From NCBI GenBank assembly GCA_963997635.1, contig CAXEND010000009.1, forward strand, positions 1-64,000: a stretch of 64,000 bases of DNA, read 5' to 3'. This document shows positions 16,207 through 24,526 of this stretch, one piece after another (position 1 is the first letter of the stretch; the number at the start of each line of letters is the position of its first letter). This DNA is from GCA-2728135 sp002728135. Lineage in GTDB: Bacteria; Pseudomonadota; Alphaproteobacteria; UBA828. The notes under the pieces are model-generated. The model made no database searches and was not told where the DNA came from. It was given only the letters and a program-made list of their open reading frames with translations. Made by a program: the position numbers and the translations under genes.

Positions 16207-16923
16207 TTACCAACTTTCTGTTGAAGGACGAAGGTCAACTTCAAAACTCCATGCACGAGGAGACTGTCTATAAAGGTATTCGTAAGTTGCAACAATTAAT
16301 TCAATTTCCAGCATATCGTTTGAGTTTAGCTGATCATATATTTTTGGATGCCTGTTACGTATCTTATCTCCATCTATAATTCCATCAATTATAATATGTC
16401 CCACGTGAATACCCATTGGCGAACATTCCTTAGCCATTGCTTGAGCAAAATTACGTAATCCACCCTTTGCAGAATTAAATGCTGAAAAATTTGCCCTACC
16501 TCTTAACGATGCACTAGCACCAGTAAAAAACACTGATCCACTTTTATTAGGTTGCATGTGCCTAATGGCCTCACGCCCAAAAAGAAACCCTCCAAAACAA
16601 CCAACCCGCCAGCTATTTTCGAAATAAGATGATTCCATATCGATAATGGAACCTGGTGTGTTATTACCGACATTATATATTGCAAGGTCGATAGGGTCAG
16701 ACGTTGATTCAAATAAATTTATAACCTGCTGCTCCCTAGAAGCATCGCATATAAAATACTCAGCACTACCACCATGGTTTTTAATATCCGCAACTACATA
16801 ATCTAGATTTTCTCTAGTTCTTCCAGCTACTACTATATGTAATCCTAATTTTGCAAACCGAAGAGCAAGTTGAGCACCTAGACCTCTAACTGGCCCTACT
16901 CCTAAAATTATTGCTGATTTCAT
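16207..16923 (-). CDS. Short-chain dehydrogenase/reductase-like protein lacking the catalytic Tyr
   Basis: The 238-residue protein has an SDR Rossmann start with an unusual glycine motif (GVGPVRGLG, 8-16). 'FFTGASASLRG' carries the Ser at about 136, and 'FNSAK' stands where YxxxK should be, so Phe149 replaces the catalytic Tyr while Lys153 is kept. The usual NNAG is changed to NVGN. A strong Shine-Dalgarno (GGAGGTGCAGG) sits directly before the ATG. It may be a non-catalytic or mechanistically different SDR. The neighbouring canonical SDR at 17125 is divergently transcribed. Confidence 0.8.
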   Translation of the reverse strand: MKSAIILGVGPVRGLGAQLALRFAKLGLHIVVAGRTRENLDYVVADIKNHGGSAEYFICDASREQQVINLFESTSDPIDLAIYNVGNNTPGSIIDMESSYFENSWRVGCFGGFLFGREAIRHMQPNKSGSVFFTGASASLRGRANFSAFNSAKGGLRNFAQAMAKECSPMGIHVGHIIIDGIIDGDKIRNRHPKIYDQLNSNDMLEIELIVATYEYLYRQSPRAWSFEVDLRPSTESW

Positions 16924-17124
16924 CCTGCACCTCCACTAGAGTAGCATACAAATATCTAAATCTTCTTGTCTAATATTCTGATAAGATTACCATCCTAATA
17001 TCACCAAGCCTAAGTTTATATTTCTGTTAATAATATAAGAATGCTTCAAATATTATTTTGTAACTCTAATGCCAACTAATGAAATAACAAATATTCGTAA
17101 TAGTAAATAAATGGAGTATAGCTA

Positions 17125-17895
17125 ATGCAACTGATAGGTAAGAAGGCATTGGTAACAGGTGGTGCCTCAGGAATTGGTGAAGCAATAGTTCGGCGTTTTG
17201 CAAAAGAGGGTGCTCAGATCATGTTAGCTGATATAAACATATCTGCTGCACAAGATGTCACTGATGATTTATTAAAAATTTACCCAGAAATACATTGCAT
17301 CAAAACAGATGTAACCAAAGACCAAGATATAAACAATATGATTAAAGAAACAGTTTCTAAGCTGGGTAGCGTAGATATTTTAATCAATAATGCAGGCATA
17401 CCAATGGTAGGAACTGTAGAAACACTATCTGATAACGATTGGAACATTGAATTAGATGTGAATTTAAAGAGTATATACCGAACCTCAAAGGCTATATGGC
17501 CATATTTTAAAGCACAAAAGGGGGGAGTAATCTTAAATACAGCTTCAGTTGCCGGGCTTGTAGGTATGGCTGGTCAACATAGTTACTCTACAGCGAAAGC
17601 AGGAGTTGTAATGCTTACTCGTTGTATGGCCCTTGATGGAGCCCCCGAAAATATTCGAGTTAATTGTATTTGTCCTGGCTTTGTTAAGACTCCAATGGCA
17701 GATAGTTTTTTACAGTCTCAGAAAAATCCAGAAGAAACAAAAGCATTTATTGAGTCATTACATCCCATTGGAAGAATTGGAAGACCAGAAGATATAGCCT
17801 CAGGTTTCGTATATTTAGCATCTGAAGATGCCTCATGGATAACTGGAATTGCACTTCCCATAGATGGAGGTTGGTCAGCTGGAAGCATTAACTAA
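17125..17895 (+). CDS. Short-chain dehydrogenase/reductase, classical
   Basis: The 256-residue protein carries all classical SDR motifs: TGGASGIG at 8-15, an Asp-rich NAD-selective turn (ADINIS), NNAG, the Ser of 'NTASVAG', and YSTAK (Tyr, Lys). 'NCICPGFVKTPM' and the C-terminal 'GIALPIDGGWSAGS' complete the fold. Asp after the second strand suggests NAD rather than NADP. It oxidises a secondary alcohol or reduces a ketone; the substrate is not identifiable. A short hairpin lies directly after the stop. Confidence 0.88.
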   Translation: MQLIGKKALVTGGASGIGEAIVRRFAKEGAQIMLADINISAAQDVTDDLLKIYPEIHCIKTDVTKDQDINNMIKETVSKLGSVDILINNAGIPMVGTVETLSDNDWNIELDVNLKSIYRTSKAIWPYFKAQKGGVILNTASVAGLVGMAGQHSYSTAKAGVVMLTRCMALDGAPENIRVNCICPGFVKTPMADSFLQSQKNPEETKAFIESLHPIGRIGRPEDIASGFVYLASEDASWITGIALPIDGGWSAGSIN

Positions 17896-17923
17896 AACTC
17901 TAATTTAAGTATAAAGGAGTTTT
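17894..17923 (+). terminator. Weak hairpin after the SDR gene
   Basis: AAAACTC and GAGTTTT form a seven-pair stem around a 16-base loop beginning at the SDR stop codon. There is only a short T run at the end of the stem and the stem is AT-rich, so terminator function is uncertain. Confidence 0.3.
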
Positions 17924-18031
17924 ATATTGTAGAAAGTGCACTAATCTAAATGGGGTTGTTTTATTAGCAAAGATTTAGGACATAAATGTTATTATGGTGA
18001 CAAAGCTGTATTAAGAAGGAATTAGAATTTA

Positions 18032-18439
18032 ATGAACAAATCAGAAATTGATAATTTTTTAAAGAAAACAAGAATTGCAACATTGGTAACGCTTAATCCT
18101 GATGGCTCACCCAACGCTTTACCGTTATGGTATGAATGGGACAGTAAGATATTGAGAATGTTTTCATCATACGAGACTGGTAAAATTAGACGCCTAACAC
18201 AAGACAATCGTGCATGTGTATCAGTTCATGACCCTGTTGGAGTAGCCGAGGCATGGGTTACAATCGAGGGAAAAGTAGAGCTAAAAAATGCAGGTGGACG
18301 TGAACTAGCACTCAAGCTAGTTCCAATTTACTATTCAGACAAGAAAAAGATTAGTGAAACCCTTGACGTATGGTCTAAAAAATCAGACTGGATTTTATTA
18401 GAATTAACACCAACAAGAATTCTTAGTTGGCAAAGCTAA
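18032..18439 (+). CDS. PPOX-class, F420/FMN-binding split-barrel protein
   Basis: The 135-residue protein fits the TIGR03618-like group of pyridoxamine oxidase relatives annotated as F420-dependent. It has 'RIATLVTLNPDGSPNALPLWYEWD', 'YETGKIRRLTQDNRACVSVHDP', 'AWVTIEGKVEL' and a C-terminal 'ELTPTRILSWQ'. These enzymes bind F420 or FMN and reduce or oxidise small molecules. A GAAGGA sequence precedes the ATG. It lies just upstream of the gamma-glutamyltransferase gene (19 bases), possibly in one transcript, though no functional link is obvious. Confidence 0.82.
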   Translation: MNKSEIDNFLKKTRIATLVTLNPDGSPNALPLWYEWDSKILRMFSSYETGKIRRLTQDNRACVSVHDPVGVAEAWVTIEGKVELKNAGGRELALKLVPIYYSDKKKISETLDVWSKKSDWILLELTPTRILSWQS

Positions 18440-18458
18440 GAAACCGAAATAAAAAATT

Positions 18459-20207
18459 ATGGCACGTTTACTTATTGCATTAACTTTAATACTGCTAGTA
18501 TCTCCTAAAGTAATCTTTGCAGAGAATATTGATTGGAATAAAATAGAAAATTCCATTCAAAACAAAATAAAGGGTCAGCCTGTACTTTCAAAAAATTGGA
18601 TGGTTTCTGCAGCAAACCCTTATGCTGTCAAAGCTGGTGCTGAAATACTTTCAAGAGGAGGCTCAGCTGCAGACGCAATGGTAGCAATTCAAAGTGTTCT
18701 AGGTTTAGTCGAGCCCCAAAGTTCCGGATTAGGTGGGGGAGGTTTTTTACTATGGTTTGACTCAATTTCTAAAAACATTACTACCTTGGATGGTAGGGAA
18801 ATGGCGTCGCGCCATGTTACTGCAGATTTATTTCAAGATGAAGATGGTAACCCCATAAAATTTTATGATGCAGTTGTCGGAGGTAGATCTGTTGGCACAC
18901 CCGGAATACCTGCGTTAATGTTAAGAGCACATCAACTCTGGGGCAAACTAGAATGGTCAAAATTATTTAATGGAGCAATAGAATTAGCAAAATCAGGTTT
19001 TATTGTATCCCCGAGACTATCAATGCTCATTGAGGTCGAAGAAAAAAACCTTTTAAAATTTAACAGAACTGCAGATTATTTTTTTCCGGAAGGCAAGCGT
19101 ATTACAAATGGTGATAAATTAAAGAACTATGACTACGCACAAACGTTAATTTCAATTGCACAAGATAAAACTGAATCTTTTTATAAAGGTGAAATAGCGA
19201 AAGATATTGTTAAAACAGTTCAATCTTCTTATATCAATCCAGGTACCCTAGATTTAATTGACCTTTCAAATTACCTAGTTAAGGAAAGGCCACCAGTATG
19301 TATTTTTTATCGCAATTTTAATGTATGTGGTATGGGGCCACCTTCCTCGGGAGGAATTACAGTTGGACAAATTTTAGGTATCTTAGAACCTTACGAACTA
19401 TCAATGATGGGGCCCAATTCAGTAGAATCATGGCGTTTAATTGGTGATGCTTCGCGTTTAGCTTTTGCCGATCGTGGGCGTTATATTGCGGATAGTGATT
19501 ATGTTAAAGTCCCCATAAAAGATTTGCTGGACAAAAACTATCTAAAGAATCGCTCATTGTTATTACAAAGGGAAAAAGCCCTTAAAAAAATAATTCCTGG
19601 AATACCAACTTTTGATACTAAACCATTATTATCGGATGATGATAGCTTAGAAGTACCATCTACTTCTCACATTTCCATTGTTGATAAATATGGAAATGTT
19701 TTATCTATGACAACCACCATTGAAAATACTTTTGGATCAAAATTAATGACCAAAGGTGGTTTCTTACTTAACAACGAAATAACCGATTTTTCTTTTCGTT
19801 CGCATATTAATGGTATTCCTGTAGCTAACAGAATTAGTCCTAAAAAAAGGCCTAGGTCATCAATGGCACCAACGATTATATTAAAAAATGGGAAACCTTA
19901 TTTAGTAGTTGGATCGCCAGGAGGTAGTAGAATTATAGGTTATGTTGCAAAATCCATAATAGCTCATATTGATTGGGGTATGGATATACAGCAATCTCTT
20001 TCAATGCCCCACCTTATAAACAGATACGGAGTTTATGATCTGGAAAAAGGTACTGATGCAGAGGCCTTTGAAAGAAAGCTTATAGCAAAAGGTTTTAATG
20101 TTAGGCCCAGAACCCTCAATTCTGGGTTACACGCAATTAGAATTACTGAAAGTGGTCTAGAAGGAGGAGCTGACCCACGCCGTGAAGGTATTGCTTTAGG
20201 TAATTAA
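18459..20207 (+). CDS. ggt: Gamma-glutamyltransferase, secreted
   Basis: The 582-residue precursor has a signal peptide (about 1-21, ending VIFA). It carries GGT landmarks: 'GGSAADAMVAIQSVLGLVEPQSSGLGGGGFLLW' (in two parts, 67-100), the autoprocessing nucleophile Thr402 in 'STSHISIVD', 'TTTIENTFGS', and 'GSPGGSRIIGYVA' near 490. The enzyme cleaves itself into two chains in the periplasm and hydrolyses or transfers gamma-glutamyl groups, for example from glutathione, giving access to organic nitrogen and sulfur. Its length and motifs are complete. No strong ribosome-binding site is seen before the ATG. Confidence 0.92.
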   Translation: MARLLIALTLILLVSPKVIFAENIDWNKIENSIQNKIKGQPVLSKNWMVSAANPYAVKAGAEILSRGGSAADAMVAIQSVLGLVEPQSSGLGGGGFLLWFDSISKNITTLDGREMASRHVTADLFQDEDGNPIKFYDAVVGGRSVGTPGIPALMLRAHQLWGKLEWSKLFNGAIELAKSGFIVSPRLSMLIEVEEKNLLKFNRTADYFFPEGKRITNGDKLKNYDYAQTLISIAQDKTESFYKGEIAKDIVKTVQSSYINPGTLDLIDLSNYLVKERPPVCIFYRNFNVCGMGPPSSGGITVGQILGILEPYELSMMGPNSVESWRLIGDASRLAFADRGRYIADSDYVKVPIKDLLDKNYLKNRSLLLQREKALKKIIPGIPTFDTKPLLSDDDSLEVPSTSHISIVDKYGNVLSMTTTIENTFGSKLMTKGGFLLNNEITDFSFRSHINGIPVANRISPKKRPRSSMAPTIILKNGKPYLVVGSPGGSRIIGYVAKSIIAHIDWGMDIQQSLSMPHLINRYGVYDLEKGTDAEAFERKLIAKGFNVRPRTLNSGLHAIRITESGLEGGADPRREGIALGN

Positions 20208-20269
20208 CGTGATTACCAATATTTTTTCTATTTTAATCGATGGAAAACACAAGGATCTAGAAAGTAAGA

Positions 20270-20662
20270 TCAATGATCTCCCGATAATTTATCTAAAATT
20301 GGACAACTAGGTCTATCATCTCCATTACAAGTGTTCACTAAATGCATTAATTCAAACTTTAAAGATTTTAGCTTTGTTAATTTATCATTAATCCCATCAA
20401 TATGTTTTTTAGCAATTTTTCTAACATCAGAACTTGCTCTATTTGTATCTTCATACAAGCTTAACAACTCACGACATTGATTTATTGGAAAACCAAATTG
20501 TCTTGATTTACTTATAAATATAAGTTTTTTCACATCTGTCTCATTGTAATCTCGATAACCATTTTCCAAAATATTAGAAGGCTTTACGAGTGTAATTTCA
20601 TCATAATATCTAACTGTCTTAACAGGTAACCCACATTTTTTAGCTGCACTACTTATACGCAT
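20270..20662 (-). CDS. cueR: MerR-family copper-responsive regulator (CueR/HmrR-like)
   Basis: The 130-residue protein has the N-terminal winged helix (ISSAAKKCGLPVKTVRYYDEITLV), a dimerisation coiled coil (about 78-108) and a metal loop 'CNGDDRPSCPIL'. Its cysteines fall at 112 and 120, exactly the positions used by CueR to bind Cu(I) or Ag(I). It should repress and activate a promoter with an over-long spacer. It is divergent from a DUF4396 membrane gene with 83 bases between, the natural place for its operator. Confidence 0.87.
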   Translation of the reverse strand: MRISSAAKKCGLPVKTVRYYDEITLVKPSNILENGYRDYNETDVKKLIFISKSRQFGFPINQCRELLSLYEDTNRASSDVRKIAKKHIDGINDKLTKLKSLKFELMHLVNTCNGDDRPSCPILDKLSGDH

Positions 20663-20745
20663 ATTTTTTCCCTTGACCTTCTAGTTACTGTATACCTTTT
20701 GATATCCCATAAATTACATATAGATACAAATGTATTGGAATTTAT
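20663..20745 (+). promoter_or_regulatory. Candidate MerR-type promoter between cueR-like gene and DUF4396 gene
   Basis: In the divergent intergenic region TTGACC at 20673-20678 could be a -35 box. A TTTGAT-like -10 starts at 20698, leaving a 19-base spacer, the length MerR regulators act on. The start TTGACCTTCT resembles known CueR sites, but the expected inverted half (GAAGGT) is not clearly present, so this is a weak call based on position and spacing. Confidence 0.35.
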
Positions 20746-21180
20746 ATGCAAAAAATAAACGTAAATTTGTACTCTAGAAATACTTTGAAAGTCGCATCGC
20801 GAAATACAATGTGGTGTTTAATAGGTTGTTCATTTGGTGATTTGGGTACAATACTTTTTTTTCAACTTATGGGAATAACTTGGCATTCAATGTTTATTAT
20901 GCTTTTAGCAGTAATAAATGGAATTTTGTCGTCAATTGTTTTAGAGACAATTATTCTAACTCGTCAATTACCTTTTAGGTTGGCTTTTAAAACAGCAATT
21001 GGAATGTCAATAATTTCTATGATCGCTATGGAAATTGCAATGAACACTGTTGATTTTTATATAATAGGCGAAGCAAAGTTAACGTGGTGGATCATACCGA
21101 TAATGCTTCTAGCTGGCTTTTTTACTGCACTACCATATAATTACTTTCGTCTTAAGAAATATGGTAAATCGTGTCATTGA
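20746..21180 (+). CDS. DUF4396 membrane protein
   Basis: The 144-residue protein has an N-terminal polar stretch, then four hydrophobic helices (about 20-40, 44-66, 76-98, 113-133). 'WCLIGCSFGDLGTILFFQ' near residue 23 and the histidine of 'TWHSMFIMLLAVINGILSS' resemble the DUF4396 family. These proteins are often found in copper-associated loci and their function is unproven. Its divergent pairing with a CueR-like regulator suggests copper-controlled expression. Methionine is abundant (over a dozen), which could suit metal binding, though that is inference. Confidence 0.75.
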   Translation: MQKINVNLYSRNTLKVASRNTMWCLIGCSFGDLGTILFFQLMGITWHSMFIMLLAVINGILSSIVLETIILTRQLPFRLAFKTAIGMSIISMIAMEIAMNTVDFYIIGEAKLTWWIIPIMLLAGFFTALPYNYFRLKKYGKSCH

Positions 21181-21266
21181 TATATTATGAAGAAACAATA
21201 AACACCTAATATATAACATTAGTTATTTTATTTATGTTATTGATATAATTGTATATTTATTATATT

Positions 21267-21533
21267 ATGACCCGTATATTTGCATCACTGATAGTCGTAC
21301 TACTCCTCTTTCCTGCCATAGCTTTTGCAGAGAGTGTGGACATTGATGATTTGGTTATACGCGATGGGCTTTACTATAAAAAGTTTATTGATGAGCCATT
21401 CGATGGTGAGGTGACGGTGAAAACGCAATGTAAATTTGTTGACGGCAAAAACAATGGGCCTTGGGTTAGGTATCACGAAAATGGCCAGCTTCGAGAAAAA
21501 GGAACTTATAAGAACGGTGTGAAGGTGAATTAA
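21267..21533 (+). CDS. Short exported MORN-repeat protein
   Basis: From ATG 21267 the product is 88 residues: a signal peptide (MTRIFASLIVVLLLFPAIAFA), then 'DIDDLVIRDGLYYKKFIDEPFDGEV', then one and a half MORN-like units ('GPWVRYHENGQLREKGTYKNG'). Similar YwqK-like proteins usually carry more repeats, so this one looks short at its C terminus; its TAA sits two bases from the tRNA-Glu 3' end. No clear ribosome-binding site is visible. The gene looks less AT-rich than its neighbours by eye. Function unknown. Confidence 0.65.
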   Translation: MTRIFASLIVVLLLFPAIAFAESVDIDDLVIRDGLYYKKFIDEPFDGEVTVKTQCKFVDGKNNGPWVRYHENGQLREKGTYKNGVKVN

Positions 21534-21535
21534 GG

Positions 21536-21610
21536 TGGTGACCCCTACGGGACTCGAACCCGTGTTTCCGCCGTGAAAGGGCGATGTCCTAACCGCTAGA
21601 CGAAGGGGTC
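21536..21610 (-). tRNA. tRNA-Glu (anticodon TTC), CCA encoded
   Basis: On the minus strand the sequence begins GACCCCTTCGTCTAGCGGTT, has the anticodon loop CCCTTTCACG with anticodon TTC, the T-arm GGGTTCGAGTCCC, and closes with AGGGGTCACCA. The seven-pair acceptor stem and the T-loop are perfect, and the 3' CCA is present at 21538-21536. It follows recJ by about 90 bases on the same strand. Confidence 0.97.
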
Positions 21611-21701
21611 GTCCAGTAATGCTAATTAAACTGTTCACATATAAAAATCAACTGATTCGTGTTTTAAAAATATACAATATAATAAATACACATGCTTTAT
21701 C

Positions 21702-23510
21702 TTATGCAGGAGAAGCATCAACAAGAATAAATTGGAGATTCTTTCTTCCTCTCCAATGATTTATTCTTAAATATCCAGCAAGATTAATTAAACTATCTCC
21801 GCTAGAAAGAAGATAATTGCCAAGTTCGGTATCTACACTTCGAAAAGCGATACCCTCGATCTTTCGTCCAGTCTCACCTAAAATACTACATCTAACATGT
21901 CCTTGGCCTACTACGTTAACCTGATTTAATCGTGCTCTTGCAATAGCATATCTTGGTTCAGTATTTCCTGCACCAAAGGGGCTAAGTTGCTCTAGGGTTT
22001 CCGCAAGCTTCAAATTTAAACCTTCAACAGTTAAAACACCGTCTAAGTTTAGACTTCTATTCTCTTTTGCTAATTTCACAGACTCAGATAACCTAAGAGA
22101 AATAAATTCAGACAGCTCCTCAAGCTTTTCAAATTCTAAAGAAAATCCAGCTGCCATTTTATGACCACCACCATTTAAGACTAGACCTGCTTGCCTTGCT
22201 GCAGTGATTACAGCTCCAATATCAACTCCATGTATAGACCGGCAAGATGCACGTCCAATATTATTATCGAAAGCAATAACAATTGCTGGTTTTCCGAATT
22301 TCTCCTTTATTCTACTTGCCACAATTCCTGTTACACCAGGATGCCACCCATCACCCGCAGTAATTAAAACTGGTACCTCCTCAACATTAATCTCTCGCAT
22401 AAGAATTTGGTTAATTGCAGCGTCTAATATGTCAGATTCAATATTCCTTCTTTCCTGATTGTAAGAATCTAGTCTCTCTGCTAACGCATCTGCTTCAGGT
22501 CTATCCTTTGTAACGAGAATTCGAGTTCCAAGGCTAGGTTCTCCCACCCTTCCTCCTGCATTTAGCCTAGGGCCAATAACAAAGCCTAAATGAAATGAAT
22601 TTAACGCAGTTTCTATGCCAGCGACATCTGATAAAGCAGATATACCAAAGTTTTTTCTATACCCCATAACTTTGAGACCTTGCCGAACAAAGGCACGATT
22701 TAAGCCGATAAGAGGCACTACATCACAAACTGTGCCTAGTGCAACCAAATCAAGTAGCATCAATAGGTCAGGCTCACTTAATTTGGAAGCTGTAGAAAAT
22801 TTTTTGTTTTTACGTAGCCTAGCATTCAAGGCCACAATAAGCAGGAAAGTAACCCCAACTGCAGCAAGCTCTCCATAACCGCTTTCTTCATCTAACCTAT
22901 TTGGATTTACTACAGCGAATGCATCTGGAAGCCTAGCTTCAGCAACATGATGATCTATCACTATAATATCAAGGCCAAGTTGTTTTGCATCTGATAAGGG
23001 CTCAAACGCTGAAATACCACAATCAACCGTTACAACTACCTTAGCCCCAGCTGAATGTAGATAAGTTAAAGCTGAAGTGTTTGGCCCGTAACCTTCTTTA
23101 GTACGGTCAGGAACATAGCTAATTGTTTCACATCCAACTGACTCCAGGTAACGCAGGATCAAAGCTCCAGAAGTAGCTCCATCAACATCGTAATCACCAA
23201 ATATAGCAACAAGTTCTTTATCATTTATTGCTTTCTCAAGTCTTGAAACAGCAGACTTCATATCTTTGAACTTGAAGGGGTCAGGCATTAGATTACGAAT
23301 GGTAGGGTTTAAGAAATCACTTATCTCTTCATCAGGAATTCCACGCCCTACTATTGCCCTAGCAACAACCTCTGGAATTTCATTTGCTTGTGAAACTGCT
23401 ATTGATGAACGAGTATCAATAGAACGATTTTGCCACACAAGTCCCGAAACGGAAGATTGCACACCTAGAATTATATCTGTATCGACGATGTCATGCCCTT
23501 GTGTTTGCAA
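21702..23510 (-). CDS. recJ: Single-stranded-DNA-specific exonuclease RecJ
   Basis: The 602-residue protein degrades single-stranded DNA 5' to 3' in recombination and mismatch repair. The DHH phosphoesterase motifs are visible: 'FGDYDVDGATSGAL' (about 103-116), 'VVTVDCGISA', 'VIDHHVAEARLPDA' and 'VALGTVCDVVPL'. The DHHA1 domain carries 'GWHPGVTGIVASRIKEKFGKPAIVI' and 'LNGGGHKMAAGFSL', and the C-terminal OB fold ends in 'HWRGRKNLQFILVDA'. It starts six bases after glpX ends and is probably co-transcribed with hom and glpX. Confidence 0.97.
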   Translation of the reverse strand: MQTQGHDIVDTDIILGVQSSVSGLVWQNRSIDTRSSIAVSQANEIPEVVARAIVGRGIPDEEISDFLNPTIRNLMPDPFKFKDMKSAVSRLEKAINDKELVAIFGDYDVDGATSGALILRYLESVGCETISYVPDRTKEGYGPNTSALTYLHSAGAKVVVTVDCGISAFEPLSDAKQLGLDIIVIDHHVAEARLPDAFAVVNPNRLDEESGYGELAAVGVTFLLIVALNARLRKNKKFSTASKLSEPDLLMLLDLVALGTVCDVVPLIGLNRAFVRQGLKVMGYRKNFGISALSDVAGIETALNSFHLGFVIGPRLNAGGRVGEPSLGTRILVTKDRPEADALAERLDSYNQERRNIESDILDAAINQILMREINVEEVPVLITAGDGWHPGVTGIVASRIKEKFGKPAIVIAFDNNIGRASCRSIHGVDIGAVITAARQAGLVLNGGGHKMAAGFSLEFEKLEELSEFISLRLSESVKLAKENRSLNLDGVLTVEGLNLKLAETLEQLSPFGAGNTEPRYAIARARLNQVNVVGQGHVRCSILGETGRKIEGIAFRSVDTELGNYLLSSGDSLINLAGYLRINHWRGRKNLQFILVDASPA

Positions 23511-23516
23511 AAAACC

Positions 23517-24503
23517 TCACTCTTTACCAGCCACACCACGAAAATATTCATGCTCAGCTTGTATTAATCTTAATGTTCCTGTTGCTGAGCGCATAACTAC
23601 CGAATGTGTATAAGCACCGTCCTTAAAGGTATGCACTCCCTTTAACATTGCACCATCGGTCACTCCTGTAGCTGCGAACATAACCTCTCCACCAGCGAGC
23701 TCCTCAAGTTTATAGCACCTATTGAGATCTTCAATACCCATTGATATGGCTCTAGCCTTTTCTTCATCATTTCTAAAAGTCAAGCGGCCCATCATTTGGC
23801 CACCTATGCACCTAAGTGCTGCAGCAGCCAACACTCCCTCTGGAGCACCTCCAATTCCCATATATATATCAACAGTTGGATTAAGTCGTGTTGTTGCAAT
23901 TACCCCTGCGACATCTCCATCTTTTATAAGCTGTATACGTGCTCCACTTTCTCTTACTTTAGCAATTTTTTCCTCATGTCTTGGTCTATCAAGAATAAGC
24001 ACCATAAGGTCGCTAATATCGCATTTTTTTGCTTTTGATAGCTCTTTAAGATTTACTATGGGAGCAGCATCTAATTCAACTAAATCACTTGGCAATCCGT
24101 CCCCCACTGCTATTTTATCCATATAAGTATCGGGAGCGTTTAAAAACCCTCCTTCTTCTGCAAAAGCCATGACTGCTAAAGCATTTGCCCCCCCTGTTGC
24201 ACAGATTGTTGTACCCTCAAGTGGGTCTAGAGCAATATCCACTTTGGGACCATTTCCTGCCCCAACTTTCTCACCAATATATAACATTGGTGCTTCATCT
24301 CTCTCACCCTCTCCAATGACAACCGTACCCTCAATATCCAATGCATTAAGTGATTTTCTCATTGCATCAACTGCAGCCTGATCGGCTGCAACTTCATCAC
24401 CACAGCCTATAAGCCTTGAGGCGGCACGTGCTGCAGACTCTGTCACCCTAACAGCTTCAAGAGCTAAATTACGGTCAAGAAGAATTGGTTCATCTCGGTC
24501 CAT
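23517..24503 (-). CDS. glpX: Class II fructose-1,6-bisphosphatase
   Basis: The 328-residue GlpX-type phosphatase removes the 1-phosphate of fructose 1,6-bisphosphate in gluconeogenesis. Metal and substrate motifs are 'VIGEGERDEAPMLYIGE' (about 81-97), 'DIALDPLEGTT' (about 108-118), 'LDRPRHEEKI', 'GIGGAPEGVLAAAALRCIGG' and 'ATGVTDGAMLKGV'. Its length is normal. It lies between hom and recJ with very short gaps, a cluster common in alphaproteobacteria. Confidence 0.96.
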   Translation of the reverse strand: MDRDEPILLDRNLALEAVRVTESAARAASRLIGCGDEVAADQAAVDAMRKSLNALDIEGTVVIGEGERDEAPMLYIGEKVGAGNGPKVDIALDPLEGTTICATGGANALAVMAFAEEGGFLNAPDTYMDKIAVGDGLPSDLVELDAAPIVNLKELSKAKKCDISDLMVLILDRPRHEEKIAKVRESGARIQLIKDGDVAGVIATTRLNPTVDIYMGIGGAPEGVLAAAALRCIGGQMMGRLTFRNDEEKARAISMGIEDLNRCYKLEELAGGEVMFAATGVTDGAMLKGVHTFKDGAYTHSVVMRSATGTLRLIQAEHEYFRGVAGKE

Positions 24504-24526
24504 GGTTTACCTCGCTCTAAACCTCT

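Noticed and set aside
18032..20207. PPOX protein and gamma-glutamyltransferase as one functional pathway
   Set aside because: They are only 19 bases apart, but no biochemical link is known and no other glutathione gene is nearby.
21536..21610. tRNA-Glu as a proven phage or island attachment site
   Set aside because: No integrase and no second copy of the tRNA 3' end were noticed; only position suggests it, so it is listed as a hypothesis only.
23722..24126. Open frames on the plus strand opposite glpX
   Set aside because: They are shadows of glpX with no start signal or recognisable family; the same applies to frames opposite hom, recJ and mfd.
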